DNA of 30,316 nucleotides, taken from a virus. Made by a program: the position numbers and the translations under genes. Positions within the stretch are counted from its first letter, which is position 1. Every line of letters begins with the position of its first letter. The DNA lies in the IMG/VR virus record IMGVR_UViG_3300006999_000004, positions 1-30,316 of that record; one strand, 5' to 3'. The notes beneath the pieces were generated by a model. It ran no database searches. It was given only the letters and a program-made list of their open reading frames with translations, and was not told where the DNA came from. Below are positions 5,528-12,749 of the stretch, piece after piece.

Positions 5528-5689
5528 ATGAAATTTAGTATAACGAAGCTATGTAAAATGTGCCGAAAGGAGGAAGTTCAAGAAGAATGTATTAAATGCA
5601 AATTTACCCATGCCAAGGATATGTCTCAGTTGCTGAGGTATTTTGTGCAGAAAATCGGTTGGATTGCGGCTAGTAATATAAGTAAATAA
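5528..5689 (+). CDS. Small CxxC...CxxC protein
   Basis: A 53-residue basic protein with C9-x2-C12 and C21-x2-C24, a compact zinc ribbon. There is almost no leader if the promoter at 5490-5517 is used, and no clear ribosome site. An in-frame internal ATG at 5558 is a poorer alternative because it cuts off the first cysteines. No function is known. Confidence 0.5.
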   Translation: MKFSITKLCKMCRKEEVQEECIKCKFTHAKDMSQLLRYFVQKIGWIAASNISK

Positions 5690-5717
5690 CTAAGAACTTT
5701 AAGTACAGGAGGTAAAA

Positions 5718-6023
5718 ATGAAAATATGTCAAGAGAAATACTGTGTGTATCATAATTCACGGCTTTCACTAAATAAGTGTCTTCAATATTATGATATAGA
5801 GAATTGTTCTATTGTTTCCTCTAAAAATAATCCAATGAATAAAATTAGGAAGTCTCGTAAAGAATTGGAAAATAAAATAAGGGAAGCCTGCAAAGATTTT
5901 ACAGAGGAAACCGGGGCCGCTATAACTAATGTCGATGTTGATTTGACGGAAGTAACCTCGGTAGGAGGCGGCCCTATGGAAACTGTGATTAACTATGTTA
6001 AAGTAGAAATAGGAGATAAATAA
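5718..6023 (+). CDS. Cysteine-rich small protein
   Basis: A 101-residue protein. The first 30 residues carry four cysteines (C4, C9, C21, C30) with a Tyr/His-rich spacer, probably a metal site. The second part (from about MNKIRKSRKELENKIREACK) is helical then beta, ending in TVINYVKVEIG. ACAGGAGG precedes the ATG by 6 bases. An internal start at residue 40 would give the second domain alone. Function unknown; it sits between the two RNA-repair genes. Confidence 0.55.
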   Translation: MKICQEKYCVYHNSRLSLNKCLQYYDIENCSIVSSKNNPMNKIRKSRKELENKIREACKDFTEETGAAITNVDVDLTEVTSVGGGPMETVINYVKVEIGDK

Positions 6024-6025
6024 TA

Positions 6026-6169
6026 ATGCTAAGCAAAATGGCACGTCAATTAACTAAAAGGGATAGGAAAATAGAAGAAATTAGTGAGGGGTTGAAAGAA
6101 GATAGAGTTTATAAAGTACCATCGTATGTGAAAAATTTATTAAAGATTATGGGAGGGAGTAATGTTTAA
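6026..6169 (+). CDS. 47-residue basic protein
   Basis: A small basic helical protein (MLSKMARQLTKRDRKIEEIS...) with AGGAGA 9 bases before the start. Its stop overlaps the RNA ligase start by 8 bases, so it is translationally coupled to the ligase. It has no recognised motif; basic charge and position would suit an RNA-binding accessory, which is speculation. Confidence 0.5.
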   Translation: MLSKMARQLTKRDRKIEEISEGLKEDRVYKVPSYVKNLLKIMGGSNV

Positions 6170-7082
6170 GAAATACCCGAAAATAAATAATACTTACCGT
6201 AGCAAAGAACTTAGTTGGTGGCTCGAATGGTCCCCTGAGTTGGCTAATAAGGCTTATGTATCTCAGGAAAAGCTACATGGTAGTAATCTTCAAATAGCAG
6301 TAGGGCCGGATGGTAGCTGGGTTATTGGCTCTCGAAATCAAAAATTAAATGAAGATGCTAATTTTCAGAAAATAAAAGTATATAATTTCATAGAGAGCGA
6401 ATATAGACAACTTCTTAACTATCTTAAATTTTTAGCTAAAACTAGAGATGCTATAATTAGGGTATATGGGGAGCTTTGTGGCCCGCACATCCAAAAGGGA
6501 GTTGATTATGGAGAAAATACTTTTTTTAAAATATTTGATATGATGATTAACGATGAGTTTTTCTCACAAAGACATTTACAGGAACTTTTAAACATTAATT
6601 TGTTAGTTCCTATTATTTCTTATCATAATAATATTTGGGATGCTTTTAATCAAGATATTAATATTATTTCTATGTTAAACCCAACGGGAAAAGATATTAT
6701 CAAAGGTATAGTAATAAAACCATTTGATGGTGTTTATATTTCTTCTTCAGGCCAACCTTTTTATTGGAAGAAAAAGAATGAGTCTTTCTCTGAAAAAGCA
6801 AAAGCCTCCAAACCAAAAATAACTGATACTGAAATCATAAGGCTTAATAAGGAATTTAAATCTTACCTTACTTATAACAGACTTCAAAATATATTTTCTA
6901 AATACGGGGAGATAGACTCTCCTAAGCAGCTTGGTGAGTACATTAAGTATATGATGATTGATGCTAAGGATGGTTTCAATACAGACTTCAGCGAAGAAAT
7001 TAGTGGCTATGAAGGTAAAGAAAGAAAGGAAATATACAAAGACCACGGAACAATAGCTAAAATGCTTAAAGAATATTTGTAA
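6162..7082 (+). CDS. Rnl2-type RNA ligase
   Basis: A 306-residue ATP-dependent RNA ligase resembling T4 Rnl2. Motif I is EKLHGSN with the nucleotidyl lysine K37; SRN (57-59) and VYGELCGPHIQKGVDYG (101-117) match the regions around motif III, with E104; FKIFD (122-126) is motif IIIa; IIKGIVIKP (179-187) aligns with motif IV; and YWKKKNESFSEK (201-212) is motif V. The last 90 residues fit the C-terminal domain of this family. Rnl2 enzymes seal 3'-OH/5'-phosphate nicks in RNA. Odd point: motif IV normally has a catalytic Glu before Gly (EG), and here it is Lys181. GGGAGGG precedes the ATG. With the CCA enzyme and RlaP it makes an RNA-repair group. Confidence 0.8.
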   Translation: MFKKYPKINNTYRSKELSWWLEWSPELANKAYVSQEKLHGSNLQIAVGPDGSWVIGSRNQKLNEDANFQKIKVYNFIESEYRQLLNYLKFLAKTRDAIIRVYGELCGPHIQKGVDYGENTFFKIFDMMINDEFFSQRHLQELLNINLLVPIISYHNNIWDAFNQDINIISMLNPTGKDIIKGIVIKPFDGVYISSSGQPFYWKKKNESFSEKAKASKPKITDTEIIRLNKEFKSYLTYNRLQNIFSKYGEIDSPKQLGEYIKYMMIDAKDGFNTDFSEEISGYEGKERKEIYKDHGTIAKMLKEYL

Positions 7083-7087
7083 AAATT

Positions 7088-7246
7088 ATGAATTATGAAA
7101 TAAATATATGGACAAGATGCTCTAATTGTGGTATATTGGTAGAAATACATTTAATGACAGAAAGATGCCCAAATTGTGGGAAGTATACACCAATACCAAA
7201 GAAATATGGTATTTTTGTCGAGTTAGAAGGAGGACTAAATAATTGA
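7088..7246 (+). CDS. Zinc-ribbon micro-protein
   Basis: A 52-residue protein with C11-x2-C14 and C27-x2-C30 (CSNCG...CPNCG), a textbook zinc ribbon, followed by a short tail. It lies 5 bases after the ligase gene and directly before the recombinase. No good Shine-Dalgarno is seen, so it may depend on coupling to the ligase. Function unknown. Confidence 0.5.
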   Translation: MNYEINIWTRCSNCGILVEIHLMTERCPNCGKYTPIPKKYGIFVELEGGLNN

Positions 7247-7255
7247 GGATAAACT

Positions 7256-7804
7256 ATGAGAGGATGTAGACCGTTAAATAAGGAGGAAATACGGGCTGTA
7301 CTTAGTCAAGTAAAAGACCAGAGAGAGAAGGTTTTAGTTTTGACTTCTCTTTATTTTGGGGTGCGAATTAGTGAGGCATTAAAATTAAAATTTACCGATT
7401 TTGAAAATAATGATTATGTTAGAATACAGCGTAGCAAAAATTCTAATGTTACTAGTCTGAAGATTCCTCAAGATTTCAAAGATGAACTTAAAGTTCTGAA
7501 AGATTATTATAAAAATAATGGTCGGCCTATTACTGATGAAACTCCTTTGTTTATTGGATACAAAGGGCATCTTTCTCGTCAATATGCTACTAAGTTAGTT
7601 AAAAATCTTATGAATAGGTCGGGTCTTAGAGGAAATTTAGGCTTTCATAGCTTTCGTAAGTCTTATATTACTAAAATTTATGAGCTAACCGGCAAAGATA
7701 TAGTGCAAACTCAAGCCTATTCCGGCCATAAGAATTTAAATTCACTTATTGCATATATTGAAACAACTCAATACAATGATTTAACAGACGAACTAAACTA
7801 CTAA
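7256..7804 (+). CDS. Compact tyrosine recombinase (catalytic domain only)
   Basis: A 182-residue protein with the full catalytic set of the tyrosine recombinase/integrase family: R37 in FGVRISEALKL, K61 in the beta hairpin, H131-x2-R134 in FHSFRKSY, H158 in YSGHKN and nucleophile Y167. The usual N-terminal core-binding (SAM-like) domain is absent, so it is half the size of XerC/XerD or lambda Int. Such short recombinases occur in phages and plasmids. Possible roles are dimer resolution or integration; no attachment site was recognised nearby. GAGG precedes the ATG by 8 bases. Confidence 0.75.
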   Translation: MRGCRPLNKEEIRAVLSQVKDQREKVLVLTSLYFGVRISEALKLKFTDFENNDYVRIQRSKNSNVTSLKIPQDFKDELKVLKDYYKNNGRPITDETPLFIGYKGHLSRQYATKLVKNLMNRSGLRGNLGFHSFRKSYITKIYELTGKDIVQTQAYSGHKNLNSLIAYIETTQYNDLTDELNY

Positions 7805-7814
7805 GGAGAACGCC

Positions 7815-7994
7815 TTGACTTGTGAAATTTGTGATAAAACGGCTGAGATCAGGTTTTGCCCTGATTGTAATAAGATAGTATCAATGCTATTTGAAATGTA
7901 TGAGACAGAAGAAGTAGTAAGGATGACTTCCATTGTACTAGGAGAAAAAATGGTTTATGATGTTATGGATAATTTGTTAGAAGAGGATAATTAA
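7815..7994 (+). CDS. Small CxxC zinc protein before the terminase
   Basis: Starts at TTG (7815) 6 bases after AAGGAGA. The 59-residue product has C3-x2-C6 and C15-x2-C18, then a helical acidic tail. The stop TAA shares its last A with the terminase ATG, so the two are coupled. Its position before terL is where a small terminase subunit is often found, but the size and zinc ribbon do not match known small subunits, so I leave it unnamed. Confidence 0.5.
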   Translation: MTCEICDKTAEIRFCPDCNKIVSMLFEMYETEEVVRMTSIVLGEKMVYDVMDNLLEEDN

Positions 7995-10006
7995 TGCGTA
8001 AATTCACTTCGGTTGAGGTAGCACAAAAATATATAGAAGAAATATGCAATAAATACAGTATGTCGGAGGCTTTCAAGGCTTCTTGCTTTATCCAGGTAAA
8101 AAAACTTGGGGAAATTTATGGGGAGAATGAAATACCTAAAGAGGATTTTCTCACTGTATTTAGTAGATCTTTCAACTCTTTAAGAACAGGATACAAAAGA
8201 ACCCCTGTCGATATAGAAGAATTTATTCTTGGGGTTGAGTACCTTAATCTTGAGCAGTCTATCCGGCCACAAATTAAAGAAGAACTCATAAATCTTTTTA
8301 CTGATTATAATTATTGTTATGAAGCCTTGCTCTGTGGCAGCGTCCGTTGGGGCAAGACGTATTTTTCTTGTGTAGGTATGGCTTATCAGGCTTATAAATT
8401 AAGCTGTCTATACGATCCTCAGGCACATTATAGTTTATCCCCAGGCTCAGAAATTGTTTTCTCTTTTCAATCTATTAATGAGACGAAAGCTAAGAGAAAC
8501 TTTAGAGAATTTGCTTCTATGGTTTATTCCTCTAAATATTTTAAAGAGAATTTCCCCCCTCAAGGAAAGTCAAAAAATTATATGGTTTTCCCTAATAATA
8601 TCCTTGTAAAGCCAGTTGCCTCTAATAATACGGCTGTAATGTCTGAAAACATATTTTCAGCTTTTATAGACGAAGCTAACTTTATGAAAGTAATGAAAGG
8701 GTCTAGGCATCAAGGTTTAGATGAAGATTATTACGACCAAGCTACCAAACTATATACGACCGTTAAGGATAGGATTCAGAACCAGTTTAAAGATTTTTCC
8801 ACAGGGGAATGGCCGGGGAAGCTATACCTCGCATCTTCAGCCAATCACACTGAGGATTTTATTCAGGTTAAAAAGGAAGAAGCTCAAAAACTAAAGGACA
8901 AGGGAGAACATTGTCCTATTTATGTAATGGACTATCCTTTGTGGGAAGTTAAGCCTAATATGAATCCATCGGATAAAAAGTTTTGGGTAGAAATGCCCGG
9001 CGAGGATCACGCTGGAAAAATACTAAAAGAAAACCCTGAAAAAGTTACAGAAAATATAATTGAAGTGCCTGTTGAACTTAAAGATCAATTTGAGAATGAT
9101 CTTCATGGTTCCATTAGAAATGTGGCCGGGCGACCACTCAAGCAGGAAAGTAAGTTCATACCTGTAGCTAAAGTATTAGACAATACTAAGTTGTATCATG
9201 AACATTACGGTAGCCAGCAAATATTTTCCACGCAAGAGGTTAGTATAAATGAAGTTATTAATATTCCAAGTCTTTTAAATATCCCTTTTATAGAGGCTAT
9301 TAATAATTTTGGGCGATTTCATGCTCATTTAGATATGTCTTATAAAGAAGATTCCGCTGGCCTTGGTATCGGATGTGTAATGGGGGCTAAACAAATGGAA
9401 GCTCGCCAGATTTATAATGAGGAGACGGAGGATTATGAATTTACAGATGAATATATGGCCCCTATATATGTGATTTTTGGTCTACTAAGAATAAATCCAC
9501 CTGAGAATGGTGAAATTGACTTTACTAAAGTTACCAAGCTATTCCATGCAATACTACAGTATCTTGGAAATTTGAAGTCATTCACGGCTGACAGAGCCTA
9601 CTCAGCACCTTTTTTCCAATATTTAAGAGAACAGAATGTATCTACCAATAGTCTTTCCGTAGAAAGGAATATTGAGCCTTATTATGAAGCCAAGCATGGG
9701 ATAATAGAAGATAGGCTCTGGACCCCTGAACACGAAAAGTATAAAGAAGAAATAAAAAACTTGCAATTAGATGCAAAATCTGGTAAAGTCGACCATAATT
9801 TTTATTCAAGCAACGACCTGACTGATTGTGTAGCCGGAATAGTTTATACATTGTCCAAGAGGAAGATGACTTGGAAAAAGAAAGACTACCCTGTTACATT
9901 TTCAGAAATGAAAAAACTTAGCGAAACAAAGAAGGGGCCGAAAATATCGGGTAGACCGGAATCAAAGAATAGATCGGATGTTTTAAATAGAAGAAAAAGG
10001 AGGTGA
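7994..10006 (+). CDS. terL: Terminase large subunit
   Basis: A 670-residue packaging motor. The ATPase part has Walker A GSVRWGKT (115-122, K121) and Walker B FSAFIDEAN (221-229, D226-E227). The RNase H-like nuclease part shows candidate metal ligands D447 (HLDMS), D533 (FTADRAYS) and D611 (NDLTDCVAG). It cleaves concatemeric DNA and pumps it into the prohead through the portal. It is longer than the usual 450-550 residues because of about 105 extra N-terminal residues. Unusually, the head genes do not follow: 6.5 kb of small and replication genes lie between, and no portal is seen. Confidence 0.88.
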   Translation: MRKFTSVEVAQKYIEEICNKYSMSEAFKASCFIQVKKLGEIYGENEIPKEDFLTVFSRSFNSLRTGYKRTPVDIEEFILGVEYLNLEQSIRPQIKEELINLFTDYNYCYEALLCGSVRWGKTYFSCVGMAYQAYKLSCLYDPQAHYSLSPGSEIVFSFQSINETKAKRNFREFASMVYSSKYFKENFPPQGKSKNYMVFPNNILVKPVASNNTAVMSENIFSAFIDEANFMKVMKGSRHQGLDEDYYDQATKLYTTVKDRIQNQFKDFSTGEWPGKLYLASSANHTEDFIQVKKEEAQKLKDKGEHCPIYVMDYPLWEVKPNMNPSDKKFWVEMPGEDHAGKILKENPEKVTENIIEVPVELKDQFENDLHGSIRNVAGRPLKQESKFIPVAKVLDNTKLYHEHYGSQQIFSTQEVSINEVINIPSLLNIPFIEAINNFGRFHAHLDMSYKEDSAGLGIGCVMGAKQMEARQIYNEETEDYEFTDEYMAPIYVIFGLLRINPPENGEIDFTKVTKLFHAILQYLGNLKSFTADRAYSAPFFQYLREQNVSTNSLSVERNIEPYYEAKHGIIEDRLWTPEHEKYKEEIKNLQLDAKSGKVDHNFYSSNDLTDCVAGIVYTLSKRKMTWKKKDYPVTFSEMKKLSETKKGPKISGRPESKNRSDVLNRRKRR

Positions 10007-10007
10007 A

Positions 10008-10304
10008 ATGAAGTGTGTTAATTGCTATGCCGTCATTGATGAGGAATGGAAAGTATGTCAGGAATATTTTGAAGATTCTTTAGAAGAAAATGAGCGAGTA
10101 ACTAGAGTTATACAGAGGTTTCTCTATGCTTGGCAAAATTATGAAAATCAACCTTCAATGCCTCTAAGAAGTCAAGTAGAGGGGTTTAAAGAAGCTGAAA
10201 AAGAATATGAAGATGCTTTACTAAAACTTAAATATGAAGCTGGTGAAGATTGGGCTACATTAGATATGACGGGGAATATAGTAGATAAGGAGGTGGTTTC
10301 TTGA
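10008..10304 (+). CDS. Small protein with N-terminal CxxC
   Basis: A 98-residue acidic helical protein beginning MKCVNCYAVIDEEWKVC (C3, C6, C17). The ribosome site AGGAGG is inside the end of terL, whose stop is 1 base before this ATG. The helical second part contains KEAEKEYEDALLKLK. No family was recognised. Coupling to terL is seen; a packaging role is only a possibility. Confidence 0.55.
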   Translation: MKCVNCYAVIDEEWKVCQEYFEDSLEENERVTRVIQRFLYAWQNYENQPSMPLRSQVEGFKEAEKEYEDALLKLKYEAGEDWATLDMTGNIVDKEVVS

Positions 10305-10480
10305 GAGTTCAGATAGAACGTAGAATATGTAATTACTGTAATTATACAGTAAATAAGAACAAGGATACTTTTGGAGGCAATCCTTTTGCATGTTGGTTAT
10401 CAGTATTTTATAGAAAGCAATTAGATTTTTGTTGCGAAGAATGTTTAACTAATTGGTTACAAGAAGGAGGTAAGCTATGA
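10301..10480 (+). CDS. Cysteine-rich micro-protein
   Basis: TTG start with AAGGAGG 7 bases upstream; 59 residues. Cysteines C10-x2-C13, C31, and CCxxC (44, 45, 48) could bind one zinc as in treble-clef-like fingers. The stop TGA overlaps the next ATG (ATGA). Function unknown. Confidence 0.5.
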   Translation: MRVQIERRICNYCNYTVNKNKDTFGGNPFACWLSVFYRKQLDFCCEECLTNWLQEGGKL

Positions 10481-10632
10481 TAAGAACAATTTTACGCAGG
10501 GTAATAATCTTCCCTGTACTTGCTATAGGAAGTCCTTTACTATATGTTATAGGTATTTTAATGACTGACCGTGAAGAGACTAATGAAATATTAAATATTA
10601 TGTTTAAAGAAGCATGGAATGGAATAAAATAG
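10477..10632 (+). CDS. Single-span membrane micro-protein
   Basis: A 51-residue protein with a basic N-terminus (MIRTILRR) then a hydrophobic helix (about 9-29) and an acidic tail. AAGGAGG precedes the ATG, which overlaps the previous stop. The orientation rule predicts a cytoplasmic N-terminus. Function unknown. Confidence 0.5.
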   Translation: MIRTILRRVIIFPVLAIGSPLLYVIGILMTDREETNEILNIMFKEAWNGIK

Positions 10633-10642
10633 AAGGAGGCAA

Positions 10643-10831
10643 ATGATGGATGCAATAACAATTTTTTCAATTTTTGTGGGACTGATAGTTCTTCCGGCTT
10701 ACGTTTATATTTTGTGTAGAATGACTGTGAAAGGATTTTTAGATGGAGTAGTATCTACAGCAATTACCTATCTAGACACACGTAAGGAGTTGACGGATGC
10801 TGAAAAACGCAATTCAGAAAGCGAAAAGTAA
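10643..10831 (+). CDS. Small N-terminally anchored membrane protein
   Basis: A 62-residue protein with a hydrophobic N-terminal helix (IFSIFVGLIVLPAYVYIL) and a charged C-terminus (RKELTDAEKRNSESEK). AAGGAGG lies 6 bases before the first of two consecutive ATGs. The last 35 bases overlap the next gene in another frame. No known motif. Confidence 0.5.
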   Translation: MMDAITIFSIFVGLIVLPAYVYILCRMTVKGFLDGVVSTAITYLDTRKELTDAEKRNSESEK

Positions 10832-11240
10832 ACACGAAAATAGTAAAGAAGAGGACAGACGTAAGAGGTTGTCCCGGCCAGTTACAGCCGGAGGGATCAT
10901 TAACTTTTTTCACGATCTGTACTTTAAGTACGATATAAAAGGGTATGTACCTCTTAAAAAAGATGACTACAATAAAGTAAATGGTTTTATAAAACTTCTG
11001 AGGAATAACCATTATTCTGACGAGGAAATTTATGCGGTCATCGAAGAAATATTTTCTCAATGGGATCAGATAAAAGAGGCGGATATAAAAACGGACAACA
11101 GAAAGTCTTATATCCTAAATGACAACCCTGATTTATTGGATATTGTTAAATGTAAAAATGATATTTTCAGGGAAATAACTAAAGAAAACGAGCCGGAAGA
11201 CGAAAATAAATCTTTACTTGAAATATGGAGAGAATCTTGA
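10797..11240 (+). CDS. Hypothetical protein upstream of replication genes
   Basis: A 147-residue protein: a basic N-terminus (to about 29), then PVTAGGIINFFHDLYFKY and a helical stretch KLLRNNHYSDEEIYAVIEEIF resembling a small helix-turn-helix or winged-helix domain, then an acidic tail. AGGAG precedes the ATG. It overlaps the next gene by 16 bases, and that gene may be a degenerate helicase loader, so a replication-accessory or DNA-binding role is a reasonable guess. No family identified. Confidence 0.5.
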   Translation: MLKNAIQKAKSKHENSKEEDRRKRLSRPVTAGGIINFFHDLYFKYDIKGYVPLKKDDYNKVNGFIKLLRNNHYSDEEIYAVIEEIFSQWDQIKEADIKTDNRKSYILNDNPDLLDIVKCKNDIFREITKENEPEDENKSLLEIWRES

Positions 11241-11824
11241 AATGCCCGTGGGATGAAATTAACGGTGAACCTCGAATAGAAAAAGAAGAAAATAGCTGGG
11301 TAATAAAGTATTTGTCTGACAAAGGAATACCTTTGTCTTATACTAATAAACCGGATAAAGAAGAACAGGTTGTGAAAATAGCTCGTTATTTATTTGGATC
11401 ACGAAACTTTATTCTTTTGGTTTCCAACGATTCTGCGTATATAAAGTCAATTTATTATTGGTTGGCCGCAATATGGGTTACAGAAACGGAAACAGGTTTT
11501 GAGATTTGTGATCCGGCTAAGATAAATTCTTTTGATAATGACTATAAGGAGGTGTTAAATAGATTAGAACATGCCAGTCTGCTAATGATACCCTATACTG
11601 ATCCTTCTGATTATTCTTTAAGAAGAATAAAAAATGCTTTAGGAGGTATTCTTTCAAAGAGGAAGGCCGCTAATAGGCCGACCATTACTGACGTTTTTAG
11701 TAAAAAGGAAATAAACACTAAAGAAATAGCCAATCTTGTAGGTTCTCTTTCTCCTGTTTTTGGAGAGCAATGTGTTCCTATGTTTTTGACTGAAAATACT
11801 AACTCTAAAATAATAAAAGTTTGA
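11225..11824 (+). CDS. Possible degenerate AAA+ (DnaC-like) protein
   Basis: A 199-residue protein laid out like a helicase loader: YLFGSRNFILLVSNDSAYIKS (57-77) sits where a P-loop strand and Walker A should be, ASLLMIPYTDPSDYSLRRIKNALGGIL where Walker B and the following helix should be, and KRKAANRPTITDVFSKKEI resembles the R...RPTIITSN segment of DnaC/IstB proteins. Glycines and lysine of a working P-loop are missing, so if the alignment is right it cannot bind ATP normally. A DnaB-type helicase lies 2 kb downstream. Low confidence in the family; the reading frame itself is secure. Confidence 0.4.
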   Translation: MERILKCPWDEINGEPRIEKEENSWVIKYLSDKGIPLSYTNKPDKEEQVVKIARYLFGSRNFILLVSNDSAYIKSIYYWLAAIWVTETETGFEICDPAKINSFDNDYKEVLNRLEHASLLMIPYTDPSDYSLRRIKNALGGILSKRKAANRPTITDVFSKKEINTKEIANLVGSLSPVFGEQCVPMFLTENTNSKIIKV

Positions 11825-11828
11825 CACC

Positions 11829-12065
11829 ATGGATTTTTACTGTTATAATTGTAATCAAGAATCTTTAACTGAGATTTGTAAATGTGGGGACATAGCCGAA
11901 TGGCTTATGGACTATGCTGATTTGGAAGACGATTGTAATCATGAGGCTACCTTTGACTTCGGCGATGGCGTTTATTGTGGAGACTGCGGTCAAATGATTA
12001 CTGATACTCTATTAATAGGAGGGCAAAAAATAAATTTAGAAAATAACAGAGAGGAGACGGAATGA
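11829..12065 (+). CDS. Small protein with two zinc-finger-like sites
   Basis: A 78-residue acidic protein: C5-x2-C8 with C17-x-C19 (YCYNCN...CKCG), and C36-x-H38 with C50-x2-C53 (DCNHE...YCGDCG). The sites read as two separate zinc ribbons. It begins 5 bases after the preceding gene without a clear ribosome site, and overlaps the next gene by 4 bases. Function unknown. Confidence 0.55.
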   Translation: MDFYCYNCNQESLTEICKCGDIAEWLMDYADLEDDCNHEATFDFGDGVYCGDCGQMITDTLLIGGQKINLENNREETE

Positions 12066-12274
12066 AAAATTGCTCCACTTGCGATTATTTTGTGAAAACT
12101 AAGGATAGGGACAAAGATATTCATGGTAATTCGGTACACAAAATAGGTTATTGTGATTACCCTGTCCCTCAATCAGTTAAAAAAGAAAAAATAAATATCT
12201 TTTATAATGAAATGGTTTATATAAACGGTGAAGTAATTACTGAATGCAGATTTTGGAGAAAAATTTTTACTTGA
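12062..12274 (+). CDS. Small four-cysteine protein
   Basis: A 70-residue protein with C4-x2-C7, C31 and C62 (CSTCDYF ... GYCDYP ... ECRFW). This spacing recurs in small phage proteins and could bind zinc or an iron-sulfur cluster. GAGGAGACGGA precedes the ATG, which overlaps the previous stop (ATGA). Its own stop TGA lies 1 base before the ATG-TAA of the glycosylase region. Confidence 0.55.
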   Translation: MKNCSTCDYFVKTKDRDKDIHGNSVHKIGYCDYPVPQSVKKEKINIFYNEMVYINGEVITECRFWRKIFT

Positions 12275-12323
12275 AATGTAAACTTTCTTACCTTATAGTG
12301 ATTATACACTAATAGCCAAGTGC

Positions 12324-12749
12324 TTGGATAGAAAAAGGCTCAATAAACAAATTCTTGAGGCTGATACTCTTATAGATTTAATAGAAGGTCATAAAGATAA
12401 TTTTTGGAAGAACCACCCGGCCTATAAAATGTGGAAAGATTATCCTCATAACTTAGAGTTCTATAGAGATACTATGCTAAAAGAATGGGTTTTTGACAGG
12501 AAATTTAATAACACACGAGATTTCTATGGAGTATCTGAGCCGGAGTCAAAGCCTTGGTTTGTATACGATGAAAAAGTAATTATTTCTCATAGATCTAATT
12601 TAGTAAGAAAGCTACCTGAACATTATGGGAATTTCGGGTGGAAAGATTTTGGTATAGAAGGCTATTTTTGGCCTTGTGAAGTTAAGACTAAAAGAAGTAT
12701 ATTAATTAATGAACAATGGAAAAAGGAGTTAAGTAATGGAAAAAACTGA
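12324..12749 (+). CDS. Endonuclease-V-like (MSMEG_6728-type) protein, N-terminus interrupted
   Basis: The 141-residue frame from TTG at 12324 matches a family annotated as pyrimidine-dimer glycosylase / MSMEG_6728: LDRKRLNKQILEA, FWKNHPAYKMWKDYP, EWVFDRKFN, HRSNLVRKLPEHYG and GYFWP. Members are thought to act on damaged DNA or RNA bases; the activity is not proven for this branch. The family normally begins M(Q)TFLPYxDF. Here that segment, TFLPYSDYTLIAKC, is encoded in frame from 12282 but is preceded directly by ATG-TAA (12276-12281). So codon 2 is a stop where Gln is usual, and a TTG start would lose conserved residues. Explanations: nonsense mutation, sequencing error, or an unusual start. 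Confidence 0.65.
   Translation: MDRKRLNKQILEADTLIDLIEGHKDNFWKNHPAYKMWKDYPHNLEFYRDTMLKEWVFDRKFNNTRDFYGVSEPESKPWFVYDEKVIISHRSNLVRKLPEHYGNFGWKDFGIEGYFWPCEVKTKRSILINEQWKKELSNGKN

Noticed and set aside
5769-6044. Minus-strand frames within the early region, and similar ones elsewhere
   Set aside because: They lie opposite well-supported rightward genes, lack ribosome sites and read as hydrophobic antisense of charged proteins.
7815-7994. Small terminase subunit
   Set aside because: The position fits, but 59 residues with a zinc ribbon and no helix-turn-helix or oligomerisation domain do not match known TerS.
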